Shown here: positions 9,122-17,705 of the stretch, in pieces
Layout of the letters: each line of letters starts with the position of its first letter
Position numbering within the stretch: the stretch's first letter is position 1
NCBI GenBank assembly: GCA_029880245.1
Contig: JAOUOR010000012.1
Span: 1 to 38,033, forward strand
Direction of reading: 5' to 3'
Source: Alphaproteobacteria bacterium
GTDB taxonomy: Bacteria > Pseudomonadota > Alphaproteobacteria > Micavibrionales > Micavibrionaceae
DNA length: 38,033 bases
Program-made: the position numbers and the translations under genes
Notes under the pieces: generated by a model
Told to the model about the DNA's origin: nothing
The model's input: the letters and a program-made list of their open reading frames with translations, nothing else
Databases searched by the model: none

Positions 9122-10585
9122 ATGCTAAGTAAAGACCAAAAAGCCCTACTGGATCAACTCCTATCCTCTACAACCCCAGAGCAAAAAGTCTGGCTCGCCG
9201 GTTTCATGCAAGGCCAAATTGGTCTGGATACAGATGCACAAGCACAAGGCACAGCAGACAAACCGCCCGTTATGATCTACTACGCCACAGAAACAGGAAA
9301 TTCCAAAGCTCTTTCCCTAAGCCTTATGAAATCCGTCAAGGCCGCAGGTTTTAAGGTCAAAAACTCAGCCGTAAACCGCATTAAGCTAGAAGACATAGAC
9401 CCTAAAACTATAGCCATATTCCTATGCAGCACCCACGGAGAAGGCGATCCGCCGGAAACCTCCATTCCATTTTTTGATCGCCTCAAAGCCGCCGCCGATA
9501 ACAGCCTCAAAGATCTTTCTTATGCTGTTTTAGGGCTTGGAGACAGCAGTTATGAAATTTTCTGTGGCGCGGCTACTAATCTGGATACCCAGCTCAAACG
9601 ACTTGGCGGTGAAGCATTTCAGGAAAAAGAATTATTTGATGTAGACTATGCAATCTACACCCCTAAATGGATTGAAAGCACCGTTAACAACTTAAATAAA
9701 CTTGCCGGACATGCAGGCACAGCCCCCCAAATTGTGGTGGTGACAGAAGAACAAACCCTTCACACAGGCAAAGGCTATACGCGCCTTGAACCGGTAAAAG
9801 GCATCATCAAAGATACGCTGATCCTCAATGACATAGATTCCCAAAAACAGACCTACCATATCGAAGTGACGTATGATGATGACATCCATTATTCTTGCGG
9901 TGATGCGATTGGCATTATATTACCCGATGAAAATGAAACACCGCGCCTATATTCTATTGCATCATCGCCCTCCTACCATGAAGACGAAATTCACATGACA
10001 GTTGCCTTGGCCACTTACACCAAGGAAGACGGCACTATCGGCTATGGCTTAGCTTCAAAATATCTGGCAGACCTCAAGGAAGGTGATAAAATCTCGTTCT
10101 ATATCAGCCAAAACCAGCTCTTTAACCTGGCACCCGACGATCAGGACATCATTATGGTTGGCCCGGGCACAGGTATTGCACCGTTCCGCTCTTTTATATT
10201 CGAGCGCGCCGAACGTGGCTCGGAAGGCCGAAACTGGCTATTCTTCGGAGACCAGCACGCCCATTGCGATTTCCTTTATCAGGCCGAATGGCAGGAACAT
10301 CTGGCAACCGAAGTCTTACACAAAATTGATTTGGCCTTTTCCCGCGATCAGGATGAAAAAATCTATGTTCAAGACCGCATCCGAGAACAAGCCGACGACG
10401 TTGTTGAATGGCTGGATAATGGCGCGGTATTTTATGTCTGCGGTGCCAAGGACCCGATGAGCAAGGATGTTCATAAAACACTGGTTGATATTATCTCTGA
10501 CAAAAAATCAATCGATAGAGACGCCGCAGAAGATTACCTTTCTGATATGGAAGAACAAGGCCGCTATCTGCGTGATGTGTATTAA
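9122..10585 (+). CDS. cysJ: Compact sulfite reductase flavoprotein subunit (CysJ-type)
   Basis: This subunit passes electrons from NADPH through FAD and FMN to the CysI hemoprotein. The order is: flavodoxin domain at about 49-190 (MIYYATETGNSK, STHGEGDPPE, LGLGDSSYEIFC); FAD-binding domain from about 215 with RLYSIASS at 275-282; NADPH-binding domain with VGPGTGIAPFRSFIF from 346; and a C-terminus YLRDVY with the FAD-stacking terminal Tyr. At 487 residues it is about 110 shorter than E. coli CysJ. The missing part is the helical connecting domain, since GDAIGIILPDENE (260-272) runs straight into PRLYSIASS. The frame is clean, so this is not an assembly break at protein level. It sits between cysH and cysI, which supports the assignment. 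Confidence 0.9.
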   Translation: MLSKDQKALLDQLLSSTTPEQKVWLAGFMQGQIGLDTDAQAQGTADKPPVMIYYATETGNSKALSLSLMKSVKAAGFKVKNSAVNRIKLEDIDPKTIAIFLCSTHGEGDPPETSIPFFDRLKAAADNSLKDLSYAVLGLGDSSYEIFCGAATNLDTQLKRLGGEAFQEKELFDVDYAIYTPKWIESTVNNLNKLAGHAGTAPQIVVVTEEQTLHTGKGYTRLEPVKGIIKDTLILNDIDSQKQTYHIEVTYDDDIHYSCGDAIGIILPDENETPRLYSIASSPSYHEDEIHMTVALATYTKEDGTIGYGLASKYLADLKEGDKISFYISQNQLFNLAPDDQDIIMVGPGTGIAPFRSFIFERAERGSEGRNWLFFGDQHAHCDFLYQAEWQEHLATEVLHKIDLAFSRDQDEKIYVQDRIREQADDVVEWLDNGAVFYVCGAKDPMSKDVHKTLVDIISDKKSIDRDAAEDYLSDMEEQGRYLRDVY

Positions 10586-10601
10586 TTAAGGAATTGAAGC
10601 T

Positions 10602-12290
10602 ATGAGCCAAGATGAATTGAATAAGCCTGAAAACCTCTCTCCTGTTGAGAAGATGAAAACCGGGAGCCGAGGCCTGCGCGCAAATCTTGCCGAGGAAATG
10701 AGTAATTCCCTGACCGGAAATATTAATGAAACTGAAACCCAGATGATAAAATTTCACGGTTCCTATGCGCAAGACGACCGCAGCCGCCGCGAAGAGCGCG
10801 AGCGCAAAAAACTTGAATGGGCCTATTCCTTTATGATCCGCCTGCGCATACCGGGCGGAGATATCACCGCCAAACAATGGCTGGGTTTGCAAAAAAGCTG
10901 TGATACACATGCCAATGGCACCATCAAGATCACCACGCGCCAGACTGTACAGTTTCACGGCGTAGTCAAAGCTCACATGAAGCCAACCATGAAGGATTTC
11001 GATGCGCTGGGACTGGACTCTATTGCGGCATGCGGTGATGTAAACCGGAACGTGATGTCCGGCGGCAATCCGCTTCTCGCCCCCTATCACGCCGAAGTCC
11101 ACGCCTATGCCGATAAAATCAGCGAAGCCCTTCTTCCTAAAACAGGAGCATTTAAGGAAATCTGGCTGGATGGGGAAAAGCTCCCGCAAGATCAACCCGC
11201 CGAAGAGGACCCTCTTTACCAAGACCGCTATTTGCCGCGTAAATTCAAGATCGGGATAGTCATCCCGCCCCATAATGAAAATGACGTTTTCTCGCAAGAT
11301 ATCGGCCTGATCGCCATTGGTGATGGAAAAACCTTCGAAGGCTTTAACGTAGCCATTGGCGGCGGGTTCGGCGCAACACACGGAAATTCGAAAACCTATC
11401 CGCGCCTTGGAACAATTATCGGCTTCGTGCCCAAAGACAAAGCCATAGAAGCATGCTGGCAGATTGCCGCCGTACAGCGCGATTACGGCAATAGAGAAGA
11501 CCGCAGACAGGCAAGATTAAAATACACGCTTGACCGACTTGGCGTCGAATTCTTCAAAGGCGAAGTCGAAAAACGCCTTGGCTTTAAATTCGAAGAGGCC
11601 CGCCCCTACAGCTTCACCCATCGCGGCGATGCTTTTGGCTGGCTGCAAGATCATAAAAACAAATGGCATTACACCATGTTTGTCGAAACCGGCCTTGTCA
11701 AAGACCTTGAAGATTACAAAGTAAAAACCGCGCTTAAAGAAATAGCCGAACTGGATTGCTGCGGTTTCCGTTTTACCGGAAACCAGAATGTTATGCTGAT
11801 TGATATTGATAAAAAAAATAAGACCAAAATCGAAAAGATTTTGTCCAAAAACGGTATTTCAACCGATAAACAAAGCAAAACCCGTCAGGAAGCCATCGCC
11901 TGCGTGGCCCTGCCAACCTGTTCGCTTGCTCTGGCAGAAGGCCAGCGTTACCTGCCGGAATTTGTCTCCAAAGTCGAGGCTCTGCAAGATAAACACGGCC
12001 TGTCGGACAAACCCATTACAACCCGCATCACAGGCTGCCCGAATGGTTGTGGCCGCCCCTATGTTGCGGAAATTGGCCTGATCGGCAAAGCGCCGGGCAA
12101 ATACGTTTTGCGCCTTGGCGGTGATTATGTCGGAAAACGCATGAACAGTGTCTACCGCGAAGAAGCCGACGAAGCAGAAATACTGGAAATTCTGGATGAC
12201 CTCTTTGCCAAATACGCCAGTAATGCTAAAGATGGTGAAAGCTTCGGGGATTTTGCGAATGAGTTACTCTTCACTCAATACGCTATTTAA
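10602..12290 (+). CDS. cysI: Sulfite reductase hemoprotein beta subunit CysI
   Basis: CysI carries out the six-electron reduction of sulfite to sulfide at a siroheme coupled to a [4Fe-4S] cluster. All four cluster cysteines are present: Cys434 and Cys440 in CVALPTCSLALAEGQR, and Cys479 and Cys483 in TGCPNGCGRPY. Substrate and siroheme regions are visible in TTRQTVQFHG, ACGDVNRNVM and KTYPRLG. Length 562 is close to the 570 of E. coli. The ribosome site AAGGA precedes the ATG. It follows cysJ by 16 bases. Confidence 0.95.
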   Translation: MSQDELNKPENLSPVEKMKTGSRGLRANLAEEMSNSLTGNINETETQMIKFHGSYAQDDRSRREERERKKLEWAYSFMIRLRIPGGDITAKQWLGLQKSCDTHANGTIKITTRQTVQFHGVVKAHMKPTMKDFDALGLDSIAACGDVNRNVMSGGNPLLAPYHAEVHAYADKISEALLPKTGAFKEIWLDGEKLPQDQPAEEDPLYQDRYLPRKFKIGIVIPPHNENDVFSQDIGLIAIGDGKTFEGFNVAIGGGFGATHGNSKTYPRLGTIIGFVPKDKAIEACWQIAAVQRDYGNREDRRQARLKYTLDRLGVEFFKGEVEKRLGFKFEEARPYSFTHRGDAFGWLQDHKNKWHYTMFVETGLVKDLEDYKVKTALKEIAELDCCGFRFTGNQNVMLIDIDKKNKTKIEKILSKNGISTDKQSKTRQEAIACVALPTCSLALAEGQRYLPEFVSKVEALQDKHGLSDKPITTRITGCPNGCGRPYVAEIGLIGKAPGKYVLRLGGDYVGKRMNSVYREEADEAEILEILDDLFAKYASNAKDGESFGDFANELLFTQYAI

Positions 12291-12306
12291 GAAAAGGAAA
12301 AACGAG

Positions 12307-13155
12307 ATGTTAGCAATCATAGGCGGATCAGGCCTCTATGCCTTAGATGAACTGGAAATTATAAAAGAGCACGACATCACCACCCCCTTTGGTAAACCCT
12401 CCGCACCGGTCGTTGAGGGCAAAGCCTTCGGAAGCAATGTATTATTCCTGCCCCGCCACGGACGCCATCACGAATTTCTCCCCTCCGAGGTCAATTTCCG
12501 TGCCAATATCTACGCCCTGAAAAGCCTTGGCGCCCGCACGGTTTTAAGCATTTCCGCAAGCGGCTCGCTGCAGGAAGAAATCGCCCCCGGCGATCTTGCC
12601 TTGGCCTCACAATATTTCGACCACACGCGCGGCAAACGTGAAGCCTCTTTCTTTGGCAAAGGCGTAACCGCGCATATTTCAACCGCCACCCCGACCTGCC
12701 CCGCATTGACACAGGATGTCTTGAAGGCCGCCAATGATATCGGCCTGAAACTCCACAGCGATAAAACCTATGCCTGCGTCGAAGGCCCGCGCCTTGGCAC
12801 AAAGGCCGAGAGCTTTTTCCTGCGCGGGGCGGCTGGCTGCGATGTTGTCGGTATGACCAACGTCCCCGAAGCCTTCCTCGCCCGTGAGGCCCAAATGGGC
12901 TATGTGACCTTGGCGATTGCCACCGATTATGATTGCTGGCGCGAAGACCCCGACGAACACGTCAGCGTCGAAGCCGTCTTTGCCGTTTACTTTGAAAATA
13001 TCGAAAAGATCAAAAAACTGGTCCTAAAGCTCCTTGAAAACGGCATTTCCGAAACACCGGAAAACATCCGCACCGCCCTCAAAGGCGCCGTCATGACCCC
13101 CGATGACCGCCTGAGCGATACGCAAAAAGAATGGCTTAAGGTTTTACGGAGTTAA
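12307..13155 (+). CDS. mtnP: S-methyl-5'-thioadenosine phosphorylase
   Basis: This enzyme phosphorolyses methylthioadenosine to adenine and methylthioribose-1-phosphate, the first step of methionine salvage. The 282-residue protein starts IIGGSGLY and has PRHGRHHEFLPSEVNFRAN, CVEGPRLGTKAES and DVVGMTNVPEAFLAREAQM. ATDYDCW is characteristic of MTA phosphorylase as opposed to general purine nucleoside phosphorylase. I used the ATG at 12307, which has AAAAGG upstream; an earlier in-frame ATG lies deep inside cysI. It is the last gene of the cys operon, 16 bases after cysI, so sulfur assimilation and sulfur salvage appear co-transcribed. A general purine phosphorylase is the main alternative. Confidence 0.88.
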   Translation: MLAIIGGSGLYALDELEIIKEHDITTPFGKPSAPVVEGKAFGSNVLFLPRHGRHHEFLPSEVNFRANIYALKSLGARTVLSISASGSLQEEIAPGDLALASQYFDHTRGKREASFFGKGVTAHISTATPTCPALTQDVLKAANDIGLKLHSDKTYACVEGPRLGTKAESFFLRGAAGCDVVGMTNVPEAFLAREAQMGYVTLAIATDYDCWREDPDEHVSVEAVFAVYFENIEKIKKLVLKLLENGISETPENIRTALKGAVMTPDDRLSDTQKEWLKVLRS

Positions 13156-13156
13156 A

Positions 13157-13206
13157 AAACCTGTCATTTCGAACATTACAAAGTAATGGAGAAATCTAAC
13201 AGGTTA
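13157..13206. repeat. Palindromic GTCATTTC...GAAATC repeat, likely terminator of the cys operon
   Basis: Nested inverted pairs AACCTGT/ACAGGTT, ATTTC/GAAAT and CATTAC/GTAATG form a single hairpin right after mtnP. The element belongs to the GTCATTCCGA...GGAATC family found at least ten times in the window. The right end contributes the stop codon of the minus-strand gene at 13204. Confidence 0.65.
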
Positions 13207-13665
13207 TCTTCTTTCTACGATCTCCACTTTAGGAGAAAGTGATAAGGCTATAAGAGCAAACAAACTAAAAAGCCAAATCCAATAACCATAATTTGCCATA
13301 TCTTTAAATGTTAATGCCATTTTATATATATATTCAGTCATGACCCTATCCGGATTATTCGGATCATAAAATACAGTTATTTTTTTCATCGGGTTATGGT
13401 CTCTGGTTTTATACTCTTCAACTTTTGTTTTTATCAACTCTCCTTCGTTTGTCTTAAACTCAATCAAAAGTTCATATTTTCTTTTCGCTCCAGTATTTTT
13501 ATTAGTCTCAATAACTTGAGCTGTTACTGAAACTGCGGTTCCAATAAAATCACCTTCAAGTTTAGCGGTAAAGTAAAGAATAGGAATAATTACACTGAGC
13601 ACAATTAATACCCAGAGTAAGTACACACGAAGCTGCCTTTTATTATCTTGCTGTTGGCTATTCAT
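13204..13665 (-). CDS. DUF3592-like two-helix membrane protein
   Basis: This 153-residue protein has two predicted membrane helices: about 14-30 (LLWVLIVLSVIIPILYF) and near the C-terminus (YWIWLFSLFALIAL). Between them is an extracytoplasmic beta-rich segment with TVFYDPNNPDRVM. The arrangement, and a YDP.NP motif close to the second helix, match the DUF3592 family, whose function is unknown. The ATG at 13665 is preferred, because upstream codons run into the neighbouring redoxin region in another frame. It is downstream of and co-directional with the redoxin gene (64 bases apart). No function can be assigned. Confidence 0.7.
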   Translation of the reverse strand: MNSQQQDNKRQLRVYLLWVLIVLSVIIPILYFTAKLEGDFIGTAVSVTAQVIETNKNTGAKRKYELLIEFKTNEGELIKTKVEEYKTRDHNPMKKITVFYDPNNPDRVMTEYIYKMALTFKDMANYGYWIWLFSLFALIALSLSPKVEIVERR

Positions 13666-13729
13666 AATTATATTTTTCCATACTTTGCCTAATAATACTT
13701 CCAAATATCCATTTTTGGGATATAAAAAC

Positions 13730-14386
13730 CTACTGCTCTTCCAACCCCTCCAGCGCCTTGAATATCTCCTCCAGCGGGGCGCGGTTTTTGTAGTTCTCAT
13801 CGCGGAACATATAGGCGATCTTGCCGTCACGACCGATCACAAACGTTGCCGGAATCGGAAGCTCGTAGCTTTCCAGCCCGTTAAACTCGGCAAGTGTCTT
13901 ATTGTACTTATTCTTCATCCATTCATTAAAGCCCGCGTGCTGATCCTCCGGAATCCGCCAGATCAGATCATACATCCTTGCGATATTATTCCCGTAATCG
14001 CTTAAAACCTCGAATTTCAAACTATTACGCACAGACGTATCATTCGCGTTTTCCGGCTTTTCCGGCGAGACCGCCACCAAAGCCGCACTATGTTTCTTGA
14101 ACGTCTCCAGATGCTCCTGATAAGCCTGTAACTGCTCGTTACAAATCGGACACCACCCCCCGCGATAAAAGCTCAGCACTACCGGTCCACGCTCCAAAAG
14201 CTTGGATAATTTGCGCGGCTCGTTATAGGCATTGGGCAACACAAAATCCGGCGCGTAATCCCCCACCCCGATTGTCGCCGCATCCTCCTCGCACTCAACG
14301 GCGGGGCAAGCCACAGCCTTCGCGTTCAGGCCAAAAACAAACATAACAACAAACAAGTGTAAAAGCAGATGAGAATAATAGCGCAT
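13730..14386 (-). CDS. Exported AhpC/TSA-family redoxin
   Basis: This is a thioredoxin-fold peroxiredoxin-like protein, probably acting in the periplasm on peroxides or thiols. The signal peptide MRYYSHLLLHLFVVMFVFG is followed by a mature part with an early CPAVEC pair. The domain then has PDFVLPNAYNEPRKLSKLL and the active-site motif FYRGGWCPIC (Cys79 and Cys82). The cis-Pro region ELPIPATFVIGRDG is present. The CxxC arrangement differs from classical 2-Cys peroxiredoxins and resembles the peroxiredoxin-like AhpC/TSA group. The start at 14386 is supported by GAGGGG upstream and by the signal peptide. A longer frame to 14449 would bury that signal. Confidence 0.82.
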   Translation of the reverse strand: MRYYSHLLLHLFVVMFVFGLNAKAVACPAVECEEDAATIGVGDYAPDFVLPNAYNEPRKLSKLLERGPVVLSFYRGGWCPICNEQLQAYQEHLETFKKHSAALVAVSPEKPENANDTSVRNSLKFEVLSDYGNNIARMYDLIWRIPEDQHAGFNEWMKNKYNKTLAEFNGLESYELPIPATFVIGRDGKIAYMFRDENYKNRAPLEEIFKALEGLEEQ

Positions 14387-14494
14387 GGTTGCCCCTCGAT
14401 TTCGAATCATATAACAAAGCCTAACGGAAAACCCCGCCAAGCTTAACAAAAAATTATAGGGGTTTTTATATTATATAGTTATTTAGAATATTGA

Positions 14495-14624
14495 TTGGAC
14501 AAATCAAATCTCGTCATTCCCCGAATTTTACGCCGTAAAATTCTAGGGGAATCCAGATAATTATGGATTGCCTTAGAATTTTTAGAAAAAAATTCAGGCA
14601 ATGACATGCTTGGAGACTGTCCAA
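14495..14624. repeat. Tandem palindromes enclosed by TTGGACA/TGTCCAA
   Basis: The inverted ends TTGGACA (14495) and TGTCCAA (14618) enclose two hairpins. One is of the GTCATTCCCC...GGGGAATCC type with an AATTTTACG/GTAAAATT stem. The other is ATTGCCT...AGGCAAT. The motif ATTCTAGGG recurs at 37649-37657 in a hairpin with a different stem, which suggests one family with variable stems. Confidence 0.6.
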
Positions 14625-14676
14625 TTCTTATCGTAAATGACTATAAATTCGGGTTGCATCAGAATTGAACGGTGAG

Positions 14677-14711
14677 AAATGCGCAAAGACAAAATTTTGC
14701 GCATTTTTTCT
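14677..14711 (+). terminator. Rho-independent terminator-like hairpin
   Basis: An 11-bp perfect stem, AAATGCGCAAA/TTTGCGCATTT, with an 8-base loop is followed by a T-rich run on the plus strand. No plus-strand gene is visible upstream, so it may end an unseen small RNA or serve the ALDH gene on the minus strand with a weaker T tract. Confidence 0.55.
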
Positions 14712-14716
14712 TTTGC

Positions 14717-16225
14717 CTAATCCTTAACATCAAAACTTATCCCCTGCGCGAGCGGCAGCGCATTCCCGTAATTCACGGTCGAGGTCACGCGCCGCATATA
14801 GGCTTTCCAGCTATCAGAGCCGCTTTCGCGGCCACCGCCTGTTTCTTTCTCCCCGCCAAACGCACCGCCAATTTCCGCACCTGATGTTCCGATATTCACA
14901 TTGACTATGCCGCAATCGCTCCCCGTTTCGGATGTAAAGATCTCGGCTTCTTGGATATCCTTTGTGAAAATAGCAGAAGACAAGCCCTGCGGCACGGCAT
15001 TTTGCCGCTTAATCGCATCAACCAGAACCGTATATTTAAAGACATAAAGGATCGGCGCGAAAGTCTCTTCCTGCACGTTCGAGCCGCCCGGCATTTCCAC
15101 AATCGCCGGTTTCACGTAAAATCCACGCGGATATTTATCCGCCAAAACGCGCCCACCGCCGATGATATTCCCACCATCAAGCTGGGCCCTGTTCAGCGCA
15201 TCTTCCATCGCCAGATAAGCCTGCTCGTCAATCAACGGCCCGACCAACGTTTTCCCGTCCAGTGGATTGCCTATGGGTAACCCCTCATAAGCTTTTTTCA
15301 GTCGCTGCACAAATTTATCATGGATACTTTGATGCACAAAAATCCTGCGCGTTGAGGTACATCTCTGCCCGCATGTACCAACAGCCCCGAACAACACAGC
15401 TTGCAGCGCCAAATCGAGATCGGCATGGGATGTAATAATAATCGCATTATTACCGCCAAGCTCCAAAATGCTGCGCCCGAAACGCTGTGCGACCTTGGGA
15501 CCAACAGAACGACCCATCGCCGTACTGCCTGTGGCACTAATAAGCGGATAAACCTTGTCACTGACCATCGCCTCCCCGATATCACGCTCCCCGATCAAGA
15601 CTTGCGAAAGATGTTCCGGCACACCTGCACCAAGCTCCATGCAGGCATTCTCGAAGAGTTTCTGACACGCCAGAGCCGTTAGCGGCGTCTTCTCGGATGG
15701 TTTCCAGACAACACTATTTCCACAGACTAGTGCCAAAGCCGCATTCCATGCCCACACCGCCACAGGAAAGTTAAAGGCACTGATAATCCCCACAGGCCCC
15801 AAAGGCTGCCATATTTCACGCATTTTATGTTCGGGCCGCTCGGAGGTGATCGTCAGCCCGTAAAGCTGGCGACTAAGCCCCACTGCAAAGTCACATATAT
15901 CAATCATTTCCTGCACTTCACCCAAACCCTCTTGCAGGATTTTACCGCATTCCAAAGTAACCAGCGCGCCCAGCGCTTCCTTGTTCTCCCGCAAGATATT
16001 ACCGTAAATCCGCACCAATTCCCCGCGTCTTGGGGCTGGAACGGATCGCCAGTATTTGAAGGCTTCACTGGCATTCAGAGCAACTTGCTGCGCGTCCTCT
16101 ACACTGTTTTTGTGCACACGCGCAAGTTCCGACCCGTCAATGGGCGAGTAAACAGGAAGATCTCCGCCCTGCAGTATCTTCTTGTCCAGACCCAGTGCTT
16201 TGAAAATCTTTTTCGCGCCTCTCAT
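14717..16225 (-). CDS. amaB: ALDH7-family L-aminoadipate-semialdehyde dehydrogenase (AmaB-like)
   Basis: This 502-residue NAD-dependent aldehyde dehydrogenase is of the antiquitin/ALDH7 type, which oxidises 2-aminoadipate semialdehyde (piperideine-6-carboxylate) to 2-aminoadipate in lysine degradation. Visible are GIISAFNFPVAVWAWN, the cofactor segment VVWKPSEKTPLT, the general base Glu255 in ELGGNNA, the catalytic Cys289 in GTCGQRCTS, and the family-typical C-terminal INIGTSGAEIGGAFGGEK-like segment (NVNIGTSGAEIGGAFGGEK). It is divergent from hglS, the enzyme two steps later in the same pathway, which strongly supports the substrate. The aminotransferase converting aminoadipate to oxoadipate is not in the window. 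A different semialdehyde substrate remains possible. Confidence 0.86.
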   Translation of the reverse strand: MRGAKKIFKALGLDKKILQGGDLPVYSPIDGSELARVHKNSVEDAQQVALNASEAFKYWRSVPAPRRGELVRIYGNILRENKEALGALVTLECGKILQEGLGEVQEMIDICDFAVGLSRQLYGLTITSERPEHKMREIWQPLGPVGIISAFNFPVAVWAWNAALALVCGNSVVWKPSEKTPLTALACQKLFENACMELGAGVPEHLSQVLIGERDIGEAMVSDKVYPLISATGSTAMGRSVGPKVAQRFGRSILELGGNNAIIITSHADLDLALQAVLFGAVGTCGQRCTSTRRIFVHQSIHDKFVQRLKKAYEGLPIGNPLDGKTLVGPLIDEQAYLAMEDALNRAQLDGGNIIGGGRVLADKYPRGFYVKPAIVEMPGGSNVQEETFAPILYVFKYTVLVDAIKRQNAVPQGLSSAIFTKDIQEAEIFTSETGSDCGIVNVNIGTSGAEIGGAFGGEKETGGGRESGSDSWKAYMRRVTSTVNYGNALPLAQGISFDVKD

Positions 16226-16244
16226 CTTTCATCTTCCCTGACAG

Positions 16245-16262
16245 TGATAAAATACAGTATCA
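16245..16262. promoter_or_regulatory. Inverted repeat in the ALDH7/hglS divergent promoter region
   Basis: TGATA at 16245-16249 and TATCA at 16258-16262 form a short inverted repeat in the 83-bp gap. It could bind a shared regulator of the lysine genes. It is only five bases per arm, so it may be chance. Confidence 0.25.
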
Positions 16263-16308
16263 TGGAAGAAGAGAATTAAAAGACCTAGCTCATAAAAAAA
16301 GGCAAAAA

Positions 16309-17670
16309 ATGTCAGAGAATTTAATACCGCCACACAAGATCAGAACCCGTTTTTCCCGCGCCATGTCCCTTATGTACCGCGAGGAAGTGCCAGCTTATGG
16401 TACGCTTCTGGATATGGTGCGTGATGTGAATATGTCCGTGCTGGAAAATGATCCGGAACTAAAAAAGAAGCTCTCGGAAAGTGATAATCTGGAGCGCATC
16501 ACCGAAGAACGTCACGGCGCGATTCGAATCGGCAAAGCCGAGGAACTTGCAACCATGTCACGCCTGTTCGGTGTGATGAATATGAAAGCCGTAAGCTATT
16601 ACGACCTCACCCAGGCCGGAGTTCCTGTTCATTCCACATGCTTTCGTCCTATTGACGGGGATGAACTTTCAAAATCTCCTTTCCGCGTTTTCACATCTCT
16701 TTTGCGCACAGAACTTATCACCGATCCGGAATTAAGAAAAAAATGTGAAGCCATACTGGAAATAAGGGATATTTTCGGCGATGAACTGCGTTATCTGATC
16801 GACAAGGCCGAAAAACAAGGCGGTCTGGATGATGAGGACTCAGACACCTTCATCGTTGAGGCCACCCACGTTTTCAAATGGCACGAAGATGCCGTCGTCG
16901 ATAAAGATTTCTACCTCCAGCTCAAAGCCATCGACCCGCGCGCTGCCGATATTGTGTGCTTCAAGGGGCCGCATATCAACCACCTGACCCCGCGCACACT
17001 CGACATTGATGAAGTACAGCGCCAGATGCCCTTGCACGGAATCAACCCGAAAAACGTGATTGAAGGCCCGCCGCAAAGCTGTCCCGTTTTATTGCGCCAG
17101 ACCTCTTTCAAGGCCCTGACCGAGCCGGTAAAATTCCACGGAGTAGAGGGCGAACATACAGCCCGCTTTGGCGAGATCGAACAACGCAGCGCAGCCCTCA
17201 GACCGGAGGGGCGCAGCCTTTATGATGAATTTCTCAATAAAGTGCGCGAGACAATCATCCCCGCCATAGACGGCTCGAACGCCGATGAATATATGCAGGT
17301 TCTGGAAGACACCTTCAAAGCCTTCCCGAGCACTTACGAAGAAATGCGCAAAGAAAATCTGGCCTATTTCCAGTATTTCCTGACCGAAAAAGGCAAAAAT
17401 CATCACGGCACAGTAACACGCAATATCAATAACCTCATCCGTGACGGCCTTGTTGATTATATCCCGATCGTATATGAAGATTTCCTGCCCGTCAGCGCCG
17501 CCGGAATTTTCTCCTCCAACGCTTCGGACCATGAAACCAAGGACCTGTTCAAAAGCTCCTCACAGGAAGAATTTGAAAAGGCTCTGGGCCATGAAGTCTT
17601 AAGTGAATTCGACCTTTATGAAGCAATTGAGAAAAACTCGATTGCCAAGGTTCTGGGGTATTTTAGGTGA
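16309..17670 (+). CDS. hglS: 2-oxoadipate dioxygenase/decarboxylase HglS (DUF1338)
   Basis: HglS (YdcJ, DUF1338) is an Fe(II)-dependent enzyme that converts 2-oxoadipate to D-2-hydroxyglutarate with loss of CO2, in the aminoadipate route of lysine catabolism described in Pseudomonas putida. The 453-residue protein has its expected metal and substrate residues: His69 and Arg73 in RHGAIRIG, His225 in GPHINHLTPR, and a Glu near 289-291 in RFGEIEQR. Length fits the family (about 460). It is divergent from the ALDH7 gene with an 83-bp spacer. Product fate would be oxidation to 2-oxoglutarate by a D-2-hydroxyglutarate dehydrogenase, not seen here. Confidence 0.88.
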   Translation: MSENLIPPHKIRTRFSRAMSLMYREEVPAYGTLLDMVRDVNMSVLENDPELKKKLSESDNLERITEERHGAIRIGKAEELATMSRLFGVMNMKAVSYYDLTQAGVPVHSTCFRPIDGDELSKSPFRVFTSLLRTELITDPELRKKCEAILEIRDIFGDELRYLIDKAEKQGGLDDEDSDTFIVEATHVFKWHEDAVVDKDFYLQLKAIDPRAADIVCFKGPHINHLTPRTLDIDEVQRQMPLHGINPKNVIEGPPQSCPVLLRQTSFKALTEPVKFHGVEGEHTARFGEIEQRSAALRPEGRSLYDEFLNKVRETIIPAIDGSNADEYMQVLEDTFKAFPSTYEEMRKENLAYFQYFLTEKGKNHHGTVTRNINNLIRDGLVDYIPIVYEDFLPVSAAGIFSSNASDHETKDLFKSSSQEEFEKALGHEVLSEFDLYEAIEKNSIAKVLGYFR

Positions 17671-17705
17671 GTAAAAAGAGGCAGTAAAACCGTCCCTTCC
17701 TTTTT

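Larger units (their letters stand above)
14387..14716. other. 330-bp intergenic region filled with hairpins
   Basis: The region upstream of the redoxin gene and downstream of the ALDH gene has no credible gene. It holds AAAACCCC/GGGGTTTT arms (14428-14435, 14459-14466), a tandem palindrome block (14495-14624) and a strong terminator-like hairpin (14677-14711). The redoxin promoter must lie in the left part. Confidence 0.6.

Noticed and set aside
9122-10585. cysJ as a pseudogene or frameshifted gene
   Set aside because: All three cofactor domains and the terminal Tyr are intact in one open frame; only the connecting domain is missing.
9692-11381. Long minus-strand frames opposite cysJ and cysI
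   Set aside because: They are antisense shadows of genes with full catalytic motifs on the plus strand.
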